Source: Paracoccaceae bacterium
Lineage (GTDB): Bacteria > Pseudomonadota > Alphaproteobacteria > Rhodobacterales > Rhodobacteraceae
Direction: 5' to 3'
Assembly (NCBI GenBank): GCA_902602765.1
Contig: CACKSH010000010.1
Span: 1-64,000 of the forward strand
DNA: 64,000 nucleotides
In this document: one piece after another, positions 57,018-64,000 of the stretch
How the letters are laid out: each line of letters begins with the position of its first letter
Numbering within the stretch: the first letter of the stretch is position 1
Position numbers and translations under genes: made by a program
Notes under the pieces: model-generated
Database searches by the model: none
Seen by the model: the letters and a program-made list of their open reading frames with translations, nothing else
What the model was told of the DNA's origin: nothing

Positions 57018-58372
57018 TTATGCACCTGGATTACACGAACCCAATTCACCGCCAAAGATTGCCGGATCAAAAGTAACCGCTTCTGCAGGTGTGACATCTA
57101 CGAGTTCAAGCAGATCGAAATCGTTTGCAGGGTTTTCTTTCCCACGCACGACTAGAACGTCTTTGATACACTGATGGTCTTCGGCGCGGTAAAGAGTTGG
57201 GCCATTGCCCATACCGTCGAATTCAAAACCTTCAAGAGCTTCTATAACCGAACAAGGGTTAAAAGAACCCCCACGTTGAACTGCATCTGCATAGAGCAAG
57301 GTTTGACAATAGCATGTGTGCGCCGCCTGTGATGGAGGAAAGCCATACTTTTCCCCAAATGATTTTACAAAAGCATTTGTGCCCGCGTAACGTGAACCGG
57401 CTGTATTCTCCAAAGACCAATGCCATCCGGTTGTACCAAAAATCCCAGCAACATTTTTACCTGCACCCTTAGCCATAAGACGAGAATATAAAGGAACAAC
57501 AATTTCGAAATTTTTACCATTTGCTTGCGCAGCTCTAAGTCCAAACTCAACAGCAGATGTAAGGGAATTAACCATGTTACCGCCGTAGTGATTGAGAACC
57601 AGAACGTCTGCTCCCGAGTTCAAAACAGGAGCTACGTAGGACGAAAAGTCTGTTTGTGACAATGGCGTTTTCACTGCTGCTACTGTTTCCCAGCCCAAGG
57701 CTTCTGTAGAGTTCCTAACAGCTTCTTCGGTTGTATAACCCCAGTTATAGTCAGCAGTAAGATGATAAGCTTTCCTGTCAGAGCCATATCGGTCTGCCAA
57801 AACTGGTGCAAGGGCCGCACCTGTCATATATGAATTGAAGAAGTGCCGAAAACCGTTAGCTTTCTTGTCTTTCCCGGTAGTATCGTTCGAATGTGTCAAA
57901 CCAGCCATGAAAATAATGCCCGCTTCTTGACACAGGGCTTGCACAGCAACAGCAACGCCAGATGATGATCCGCCCGTAACCATTATTGCCCCGTCTTTCT
58001 CGATCATTGATCGTGCAGAGGCGCGAGCTGCATCTGGTTTTGTTTGCGTATCGCCAGTTACGTACTCAACCTTCTTGCCTAGTATACCAGTTCCGTCTAG
58101 AGCTTTCGAGCTGAATGTCTGAAGCATTCCGCCGTCGCCCTCGCCATTTAAGTGCTCAACTGCCAATTTGTAGGCGCGCAGTTCGTCCGCACCTTCATCA
58201 GCATACGGGCCTGACTGCGGTACGTTGAAACCTAATGTTACGTTGATCCAGTTGGTGCATTTGCGAAACCCGAATGGCTTCCTGCACTTAGCAAAGTGGG
58301 TACAGCTAGACTGGCTCCAGCAACTGCACCTGTTTTTATCACGCCGCGGCGCGTAAGTTTAATCTTGGACAT
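57018..58372 (-). pseudogene. livK: Liv-type periplasmic substrate-binding protein, frameshifted
   Basis: The gene starts at ATG 58372 after GGAGGATTAT with a Tat signal (LTRRGVIKTGAVAGASLAVP) and reads to FANAPTGST, then meets TAA at 58238. The next frame continues at once as VTLGFNVPQSGPYADEGADE and runs to the end at 57018 (GGELGSCNPGA). The span is 1355 bases, one short of a multiple of three, so a single base was lost at about 58242-58243, in the Thr codon. Apart from that all is conserved, including GSSSGVAVAVQALCQEAG. It may be a recent mutation or sequencing error. It is the first gene of the transporter operon. Confidence 0.88.
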
Positions 58373-58570
58373 ATAATCCTCCATATAATGATAAGTAACG
58401 CGGTCCTCCAACACGCGCGACAGCACCACCCGGTGCAAAAATTGAAATAAGTTTTTTTTTCTTCAATTCAACAAAAAAATAAACTACTTCCGTTACGTTA
58501 ACTATCGAAACATACGAAACTTCAAATTTAGTGTTTCCAAGATATATTTTTTGATTAAAATTTAGTCTTA

Positions 58571-59005
58571 TTAGCCTTTATGCTTAGAAAATTGACGCAG
58601 TGTCGACTCTAGGCCGTTTAGGTTGTATCCAGCGGCTGACGTTTTTCCTAGGATGTAATTTATGTTATTTCCGGTCATTGCTTCCCCTAAAGCCCAGATG
58701 ACGCTGCACCTTGTGCCCGATGCACAATAGGCTAGCACTGGTCCACTTGCATCCATGAATATTTTCCTCTGTTTTAAAATATTTTTAGGGGTCATAGTCG
58801 CATGTGTAAGCTCCAATATATGGAATTCTATCCCTGCCTCTGAAACAAGGTCTGCCATCACTAAACTACTGAGCGAGGGAGGCACCTCAAAATCGGGTCT
58901 ATTACAAATTACTTTAACAAAGCCTTGGTCAGCAATATCAGATATTTGAAGCGGCTCTATTTGCGGTGAAACATGATAGTTCTTATCAATACAGATGATG
59001 TTCAT
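58571..59005 (-). CDS. DUF442/TIGR01244 family sulfur transferase or phosphatase
   Basis: This 144-residue protein has the dual-specificity-phosphatase-like fold of DUF442. It has VICNRPDFE near residue 35 and the active-site loop CASGTRCSVIWALG near 94, where the Cys-x5-Arg motif is C-ASGTR-C. These proteins occur fused or next to the persulfide-dioxygenase-like Blh and are proposed to take part in sulfide/persulfide removal. Here the neighbour is exactly such an MBL protein, 140 bases upstream on the same strand. Confidence 0.85.
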   Translation of the reverse strand: MNIICIDKNYHVSPQIEPLQISDIADQGFVKVICNRPDFEVPPSLSSLVMADLVSEAGIEFHILELTHATMTPKNILKQRKIFMDASGPVLAYCASGTRCSVIWALGEAMTGNNINYILGKTSAAGYNLNGLESTLRQFSKHKG

Positions 59006-59145
59006 TGGACTACTGCTATCCCTATTTGTTCAAAGTGAACCAGTTTTCAGCGAAGAATGTTTTATTCTTACTATTTTCTAAAAAGATACCGTTTTTATTA
59101 GAAACTTAAAACTTAAGAAGTTCATTCAATTGCGTTTTGTTTTTC

Positions 59146-60009
59146 TCACATTTTATTAATTGGCACCTTGATAAAAACATCACCTTGCTCGTCAGGCTTC
59201 GGCATATTTCCAGCTCTCATATTAACCTGAAGTGACGGTACGATAAGCTTTGGCATTGAAAGAGTTGCATCACGTTCATCTCGTAATTTAACAAACTCAT
59301 CTATTGATTTACCTACTTTTATATGAATATTCTTATTTTTTTGTTCACCAACAGTTGTTTCCCAGGCATAATTTTCTCGACCAGGCGCTTTGTAGTCATG
59401 CCCAACGAATATGCGAGTAGCATCAGGAAGAGCTAGTATTTTTTGAATTGAGGAGAAAAGTTTTTCTGATGATCCTCCTGGAAAATCACACCTCGCCGTT
59501 CCAAAGTCAGGCATGAATAGAGTGTCTCCAACGAAGGCGGCATCCTCGATTACATAGGTCATGCATGCAGGAGTATGGCCGGGCGTATGTAAAACATCTC
59601 CTCGAAGTTGTCCGATATGAAAAGTATCTCCCTCCACAAATAACTCATCAAATTGACTGCCATCCCGTTGAAATTCCGTACCCTCATTGAATATTTTGCC
59701 AAAGGTTTCTTGAACATCTGTAATACGAGATCCGATGCCTATTTTCCCACCAACTTTCATCTGGATGTATGGTGCAGCTGAAAGATGATCGGCGTGAACA
59801 TGGCTTTCTAAAAGCCATTGTACATCAAGATTATTATCCCTAACAAAATTTACCAGCTTATCAGCTGACCGAGTATCCGTACGACCTGATGCAAAGTCGA
59901 AATCTAACACACTATCAATTATAGCACACGAAGAGCCATTAGGGTCTCGGACTATATAGGAAATTGTATTTGTAGCGTCATCAAAAAATGCTGTGATATC
60001 AGGTCCCAT
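59146..60009 (-). CDS. MBL-fold persulfide dioxygenase-like hydrolase (ETHE1/Blh type)
   Basis: This 287-residue metallo-beta-lactamase-fold protein has SHVHADHLSAA (metal-binding HxHxDH), HTPGHTPACMTYV, GDTLFMPDFGTARCDFPGGS and VGHDY, which form the mono-iron site of ETHE1-type persulfide dioxygenases. The DFGTARCDFP motif separates this group from glyoxalase II. It probably oxidises glutathione persulfide to sulfite, a detoxification step for sulfide. It is linked to the DUF442 gene and thus to sulfur oxidation by the distant sox cluster. Confidence 0.9.
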   Translation of the reverse strand: MGPDITAFFDDATNTISYIVRDPNGSSCAIIDSVLDFDFASGRTDTRSADKLVNFVRDNNLDVQWLLESHVHADHLSAAPYIQMKVGGKIGIGSRITDVQETFGKIFNEGTEFQRDGSQFDELFVEGDTFHIGQLRGDVLHTPGHTPACMTYVIEDAAFVGDTLFMPDFGTARCDFPGGSSEKLFSSIQKILALPDATRIFVGHDYKAPGRENYAWETTVGEQKNKNIHIKVGKSIDEFVKLRDERDATLSMPKLIVPSLQVNMRAGNMPKPDEQGDVFIKVPINKM

Positions 60010-60069
60010 TACTTCCTCTCTAAGCTTTAATTAACATGTATCAAATTTTGAATATGAATCAATTTCTTT

Positions 60070-60300
60070 CTATGGCGACATTAAAACGCCAATTGTTACT
60101 GACATTAGGCCTAAGACAGACAAAAACAGCGATGCTAAGTTGAGCGGCATTGCTGCCTGAATTGATATACGAAGATCCTCGTCGGATGTGGTATTTTTTT
60201 TTGCAGAGGCGACTTTAAACATGCTGTACAACAACCCAATAAGTCCCCCGATTGATACTGCTGCGCCGCCCCAGATAAGTATGACCATTTTTTCCGCCAA
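60070..60300 (-). CDS. Small two-helix membrane protein, unknown
   Basis: This 76-residue protein has two hydrophobic segments: MVILIWGGAAVSIGGLIGLLY and LNLASLFLSVLGLMSVTIGVLM. A short charged loop (SAKKNTTSDEDL) lies between them. I do not recognise a named family. It is 60 bases upstream of the MBL gene on the same strand, and could be co-transcribed; a role in membrane sulfur metabolism is a guess. A homologue may be common in Rhodobacteraceae. Confidence 0.65.
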   Translation of the reverse strand: MAEKMVILIWGGAAVSIGGLIGLLYSMFKVASAKKNTTSDEDLRISIQAAMPLNLASLFLSVLGLMSVTIGVLMSP

Positions 60301-60392
60301 TTATTAACATAAAAGTTTTTAATAAGGATATTCGAAACCTTGTGATATTTACAACTAGAGAGTAAGCCATACAAAAAAAAAAGGAAGTCATA

Positions 60393-60647
60393 ATGGAAGA
60401 CAATAGTGGTGGCAGTTATCGGGTTGCAGCTGATGAGCTTCGCCAATTTGTTGAAAGGTTTGAAAATTTAGAAATTGAAAAGCGAAATATTGCTGCTCAA
60501 CAAAAAGAGGTTATGGCTGAAGCTAAAAGTCGAGGCTATGACACCAAAATTATGCGAAAACTTGTCGTTCTTAGAAAAAGAGATTTGCAGGATTTAGCTG
60601 AGGAAGAAGCAATTTTAAGTATGTATAGGTCAGCATTAGGCATGTAG
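60393..60647 (+). CDS. gapR: Nucleoid-associated protein GapR (DUF2312)
   Basis: This 84-residue helical protein contains RVAADELRQFVERFENLEIEKRNIA and EVMAEAKSRGYDTKIMRKLV, typical of the alphaproteobacterial DUF2312 family. GapR in Caulobacter binds overtwisted AT-rich DNA ahead of replication and supports cell-cycle progression. It is a monocistronic gene; AAGGAAG precedes ATG 60393. Confidence 0.93.
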   Translation: MEDNSGGSYRVAADELRQFVERFENLEIEKRNIAAQQKEVMAEAKSRGYDTKIMRKLVVLRKRDLQDLAEEEAILSMYRSALGM

Positions 60648-60803
60648 TTAGTGAGACCGCTCTAGATAATAGATCAAGATTTACTATCATTTCTAATAAG
60701 TGTCTCAAGAAATGTTACAATTAAGGTTTACATTCTCTTATGGTTAAAACTAGATCTCCATTAAGAGTTGTTAAAATGTGATTAATAATTTGGATAATAA
60801 AAT

Positions 60804-62471
60804 TTGGCTGATTTAAATTCATCTTTTTCTGGTCAATACAGACCACCTATTCAGGCTAATTTCGGGTGGTCAATAACCGCAATAATTATATCTGCATTCA
60901 TATTACTGCCAGTGTTATCCGTAATTTTTTTGGCACTTTTCCCTGTAGATAATATTTGGCCACACTTAATTTCAACTACTCTTCCTCGTTATATTTTCAC
61001 TACCGTTCTGTTGATGATATCCGTAGGAATTCTTGCTGGTATAGTAGGGACTTTGACTGCCTGGTTTGTGGTTCGTTACAGTTTTACTGGATCCCGTTGG
61101 TTGCAATGGGCCTTGTTAATGCCATTGGCTATACCTGGATATGTTGGTGCCTATGCTCTGGTCGACTTGTTGGAGTATGCAGGCCCAGTTCAGTCAACTT
61201 TAAGAGATGTCTTTGGATGGTCGAGTTCACAAGATTATTGGTTTCCAGAGATTAGATCTTTTGGAGCTGCAGTTTTTGTTTTGAGTTTAGCTCTTTATCC
61301 ATACGTTTATTTATTAACGAGGGTTGCATTTCGAGATCAAGCTTCCAGCGTGGAAGAAGTTGCCCGTTCGTTAGGGGCCAGTTCATACAAGCGCCTATTT
61401 AAAATAAATTTTCCGCTTGCTCGGCCCGCCATAGCAGCCGGGGTAGCGATCGTTATGATGGAGACTGTAAATGACTTCGGAACGGTAGATTACTTTGCAG
61501 TTCAGACACTTACCACTGGTATATTTAGTGTCTGGCTGCAATCAAGTAATGTGGGTGGTGCTGCACAACTAGCCTGTGTGGTACTAGCAATGGTAATTTT
61601 ACTTGTTAGTCTTGAAAAACTATCCCGGCGGAAAATGCAATTTTTCAATATGTCATCGAAACACAATAAAGTGACGAAAATTAAATTGAAGGGTTTTTCA
61701 AACCTTTTGGCGTTTTCTTGTTGTTTTGTGCCATTTTTATTGGGATTTGCGTTGCCGCTAATAGTATTGGCAGAACATTCTATGAGTAATCCTAAATTGT
61801 TTTTGGACAGAGCACTAATAGATGCCACATGGAATACTGTTTTTACTGGAACAATTGCAGCCGCTTTTACGGTATTGCTGAGCATCTTTATGGTATTTGG
61901 AATGAAATCGATTAAAGGTAGGTCACCAAAAATCATAATGCCAATAACCACAATTGGATATGCAGTGCCTGGAGCGGTCTTAGGTGTCGGTATACTAATT
62001 CCGCTTGCCGCCTTGGACAATGGTGTGGCTGACGTGATTTATTATCTAACCCAAATCGATATAGGATTGATTTTTACTGGTACTTCTTTTGCGATTATTC
62101 TAGCATACATTGTAAGATTTTTTGCTATTGGTCAGGGGGCAACAGAGGCAGCCCTTGGACGAATTTCTCCAAATTTGGAGCATGCTGCGCGGTCTTTGGG
62201 CTCAAGTAGAACGTCAATTTTGAATAGAATTCATTTGCCAATAATTAAAGGTTCTCTTGGTTCCGCGATGCTTCTTGTGTTCGTCGACTGTGTTAAGGAA
62301 TTACCGGCAACTTTATTGTTAAGGCCATTTAATTTTGATACTTTATCCACTCGCGTACACGAACAAGCCAGTCTTGAAGATCTAGTAAATGCAGCGCCTG
62401 CTGCAATTTATATTTCTTTGGTGGGTTTGTGTGCGGTCGTGCTTTTGGCAAAAGCGAATAAGCTGGACTAA
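60804..62471 (+). CDS. Iron-type (FbpB/SfuB) ABC transporter permease, two fused permease domains
   Basis: This 555-residue inner-membrane permease has two repeats of the binding-protein-dependent permease domain. Each carries an EAA loop: VEEVARSLGASSYKRLFKINFP and LEHAARSLGSSRTSILNRIHLP. This two-domain form is typical of FbpB-type ferric iron importers. The start TTG 60804 has GGATAA upstream; no ATG lies close to the first helix. No binding-protein or ATPase gene is adjacent, so the partners must be elsewhere. The substrate is inferred. Confidence 0.88.
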   Translation: MADLNSSFSGQYRPPIQANFGWSITAIIISAFILLPVLSVIFLALFPVDNIWPHLISTTLPRYIFTTVLLMISVGILAGIVGTLTAWFVVRYSFTGSRWLQWALLMPLAIPGYVGAYALVDLLEYAGPVQSTLRDVFGWSSSQDYWFPEIRSFGAAVFVLSLALYPYVYLLTRVAFRDQASSVEEVARSLGASSYKRLFKINFPLARPAIAAGVAIVMMETVNDFGTVDYFAVQTLTTGIFSVWLQSSNVGGAAQLACVVLAMVILLVSLEKLSRRKMQFFNMSSKHNKVTKIKLKGFSNLLAFSCCFVPFLLGFALPLIVLAEHSMSNPKLFLDRALIDATWNTVFTGTIAAAFTVLLSIFMVFGMKSIKGRSPKIIMPITTIGYAVPGAVLGVGILIPLAALDNGVADVIYYLTQIDIGLIFTGTSFAIILAYIVRFFAIGQGATEAALGRISPNLEHAARSLGSSRTSILNRIHLPIIKGSLGSAMLLVFVDCVKELPATLLLRPFNFDTLSTRVHEQASLEDLVNAAPAAIYISLVGLCAVVLLAKANKLD

Positions 62472-62541
62472 TACATAATAGACAAGAAATTTATTTTTAA
62501 ACTTGCCAAGGTCTCAGTGTTTATTTAATGACGCTCGTGTG

Positions 62542-62616
62542 CCCCTATAGCTCAGCTGGTAGAGCAACTGATTTGTAATCAGTAGGTCCGCGGTTCGAGT
62601 CCGTGTGGGGGCACCA
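62542..62616 (+). tRNA. tRNA-Thr (UGU)
   Basis: The sequence starts GCCCCTA and ends TGGGGGC-A-CCA, forming the acceptor stem with an encoded CCA. The anticodon arm CTGAT-TTGTAAT-CAG has TGT, decoding ACA (Thr). The D arm GCTCAGCTGGTAGAGC and T arm GTTCGAGTC are typical. It is isolated, between the permease and an EamA transporter. Confidence 0.95.
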
Positions 62617-62656
62617 TAATTACTCCCAATAGTACATCTGAACAGGAGTTGTCTTC

Positions 62657-63502
62657 ATCCAGACTATCGTTATTCTATCTGTGTTGTTTGCTGCATTTTT
62701 GCACGCCTGTTGGAATATAATACTCAGAAATTCAAACGATAAATTGTTTAGTATGAGCGCAATTGCGCTTGGTCATGTGCCATTCGGTGTTCTGGGATTA
62801 ATCTCGTTTGGCTTCCCAAACTCAGACAGTTTAGTTTATATTTTAGCGAGTGCTTTCTTACATGTTTGTTATATGTTTTTTCTTCTGAACGCCTATAGAC
62901 ATGCCGAATTGTCGCAAGTTTACCCTATTGCACGAGGACTGTCTCCACTGATCCTTGTTCTGGTGGGTACAATGTTTCTAGGTGAGTACCTATCGAAATA
63001 TGAAATTTCAGGAATATTATGTGTCTCCGTAGCACTTATTTTGTATGGTATACAAATTGGTTTTAGGTCTCGGGCTAATCTCAAAGGGTTTTATTACGCT
63101 GCATGGACAGGATGCTTCATCGCATCATACTCTGTGGTTGATGGTTATGGAGTGAGGGTTGCTCAAAATGCCATTGGGTATACCAGCGCAGTCGATATTT
63201 TAAGTGCAGCATTGCTATGCTTGTTTTTGTTTCTTTTTAACAAGGAAACTTTTTTGGGTATTCGTCAGCAAAGTCAAAAGACTTTTTGGGTTGGTGGTTC
63301 ATTAGGATTTAGCGCATACGCAATTGTTTTATGGGCGTGCCTGCATGCACCAATATCAATCGTATATACTCTTCGAGAAACTTCTGTATTTTTTGCTGTA
63401 TTACTAGCAATCGTATTTCTAGAAGAGAAAATTACTTTAAGTAAAATATTACTAATTGGCGTGCTATTACTTGGTGTTGTGCTAATCAAATCAAGCCTAT
63501 GA
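62657..63502 (+). CDS. EamA/DMT-family transporter
   Basis: This membrane protein has about ten hydrophobic segments and EamA repeats ending AELSQVYPIARGLSPLILVLVGT and PISIVYTLRETSVFFAVLLAIVFLEE. Start is uncertain. GTG 62681 would cut into the first helix (VLFAAFLHACWN); the frame is open upstream as FIQTIVILS. A strong AGGAG at 62644-62648 is 8 bases before an in-frame ATC at 62657, a rare start codon, so I show 62657. The protein would have 281 residues. Substrate unknown. Confidence 0.8.
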   Translation: MQTIVILSVLFAAFLHACWNIILRNSNDKLFSMSAIALGHVPFGVLGLISFGFPNSDSLVYILASAFLHVCYMFFLLNAYRHAELSQVYPIARGLSPLILVLVGTMFLGEYLSKYEISGILCVSVALILYGIQIGFRSRANLKGFYYAAWTGCFIASYSVVDGYGVRVAQNAIGYTSAVDILSAALLCLFLFLFNKETFLGIRQQSQKTFWVGGSLGFSAYAIVLWACLHAPISIVYTLRETSVFFAVLLAIVFLEEKITLSKILLIGVLLLGVVLIKSSL

Positions 63503-63810
63503 TATTTACGTTTTATTGATATTATTCTCAAAAATATAATGTATTATTTTTTAACATCACCTAACTTTTGAAAGAAACCTAGCAATCAAATCCATTTCAT
63601 AGTGCGCAAAACATTTGAAGCAACTAAAATCAGACACCAAGTAAACTTTGAGACTTAACTTAGAAGTACTCATCATTAGCACATGAGAGTCTTAAGCCAA
63701 GAGGTTTGGTTTATAGCCGCTAAAGATAAGTTTAAAATAAACTGAAAATGCTATTGAAACCAAAGCAATTCCGCATATCTCACTAAAAAAGCAATAACCA
63801 AGAGGCTAAA
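63503..63810. other. Intergenic region, no gene seen
   Basis: This 308-base AT-rich stretch has no credible reading frame or tRNA. No clear terminator hairpin follows the EamA gene. It presumably holds the promoter of the next gene; the site AGAGG lies 6 bases before the next ATG. Confidence 0.5.
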
Positions 63811-64000
63811 ATGAACTCCTTTAATGACAGAAAAAAAGCGTTTGAATCAAAGTATGCAAATGATGTAGAGATGCAGTTTAAAGTGATGGCAAAGCGTAAC
63901 AAATTTGTTGGGCTGTGGGCCGCTGAGCTTTTAGGCAAGTCTGGTGATGATGCAGAAAATTACGCCAAAGAAGTCATCAAGTCAGATATGGAAGAAGCTG
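63811..64000 (+). CDS. DUF1476, ATP synthase inhibitor zeta subunit (N-terminal part)
   Basis: The first 63 codons read MNSFNDRKKAFESKYANDVE followed by RRNKFVGLWAAELLGK-like sequence (here KRNKFVGLWAAELLGK) and DDAENYAKEVIKSDMEEA. This is the start of the alphaproteobacterial zeta subunit, which inhibits F1-ATPase hydrolysis. The gene continues out of the window. Confidence 0.92.
   Translation, partial: MNSFNDRKKAFESKYANDVEMQFKVMAKRNKFVGLWAAELLGKSGDDAENYAKEVIKSDMEEA

Noticed and set aside
58236-58246. Programmed frameshift in livK
   Set aside because: There is no slippery heptamer or downstream stem-loop; binding proteins of this kind are not known to use frameshifting. A plain one-base deletion is simpler.
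1-64000. CRISPR arrays, insertion sequences, prophage or rRNA
   Set aside because: No repeated spacers, transposase, integrase, phage structural genes or rRNA sequences were seen on either strand.

Overview
The window looks like chromosome from a low-GC marine alphaproteobacterium, most likely a streamlined Rhodobacterales (Roseobacter-type) lineage. The evidence is gene content and order: alphaproteobacterial small genes (GapR/DUF2312, DUF3572, DUF1476 zeta subunit, DUF2155, NDUFA12), the order clpP-clpX and NDUFA12-mlaD-DUF2155-aat-accC-accB, nrdR-ribD-ribE, dnaG-rpoD, and a sox cluster in the Paracoccus/Roseobacter order. AT-rich codon use and many overlapping gene ends fit a compact genome. 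I saw no phage, insertion sequence, CRISPR array or rRNA.

Layout. 1-2.9 kb: start of a glutathione S-transferase, an acyl-CoA dehydrogenase and two tandem MerR regulators with a palindromic operator candidate between them. 3-8.5 kb: MATE exporter, ArsC-like protein, pyrD, DUF952, NAD kinase and an amidase. 8.6-10.4 kb: a degraded propionyl-CoA synthetase gene. 10.5-18.2 kb: DUF3572, HAD phosphatase, a non-pyrrolysine MttB-family methyltransferase, rpe, tRNA-Glu, recJ, glpX and hom. 18.4-24.5 kb: a beta-hydroxyacid dehydrogenase and heterotetrameric sarcosine oxidase (soxBDAG). 24.6-31.5 kb: dnaG, rpoD, yjbQ, nrdR, ribD, ribE. 31.5-42.6 kb: the sulfur-oxidation sox cluster. 42.7-51 kb: a photolyase-like protein with reversed domain order, a GlxA/AraC regulator, clpP, clpX, NDUFA12, mlaD, DUF2155, aat, accC, accB. 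51-58.4 kb: acetyl-CoA synthetase and a Liv-type ABC transporter whose binding-protein gene is frameshifted. 58.5-60.3 kb: a DUF442 protein and a persulfide-dioxygenase-like enzyme. 60.4-64 kb: gapR, an iron-type ABC permease, tRNA-Thr, an EamA transporter and the start of a DUF1476 gene.

The main biology is lithotrophic thiosulfate/sulfide oxidation. A left arm (soxS-soxR and a YeeE/YedE thiosulfate transporter) diverges from a right arm (soxVW-XYZA-BCD plus a flavocytochrome c-like pair). Downstream enzymes for sulfane sulfur lie about 16 kb away. One-carbon and methylamine metabolism is suggested by sarcosine oxidase, the MttB homologue and a GbdR-like regulator.

The most noteworthy signals are lesions and reductions: SoxV lacks an internal block of about 44 residues covering membrane helices; SoxD ends at the inter-domain linker and so lacks its second haem domain; prpE carries a nonsense codon, two frameshifts and a deletion; and livK has a single-base deletion. 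Together they suggest recent gene decay, or assembly errors that should be excluded. I did not find a convincing wholly new multi-gene system.
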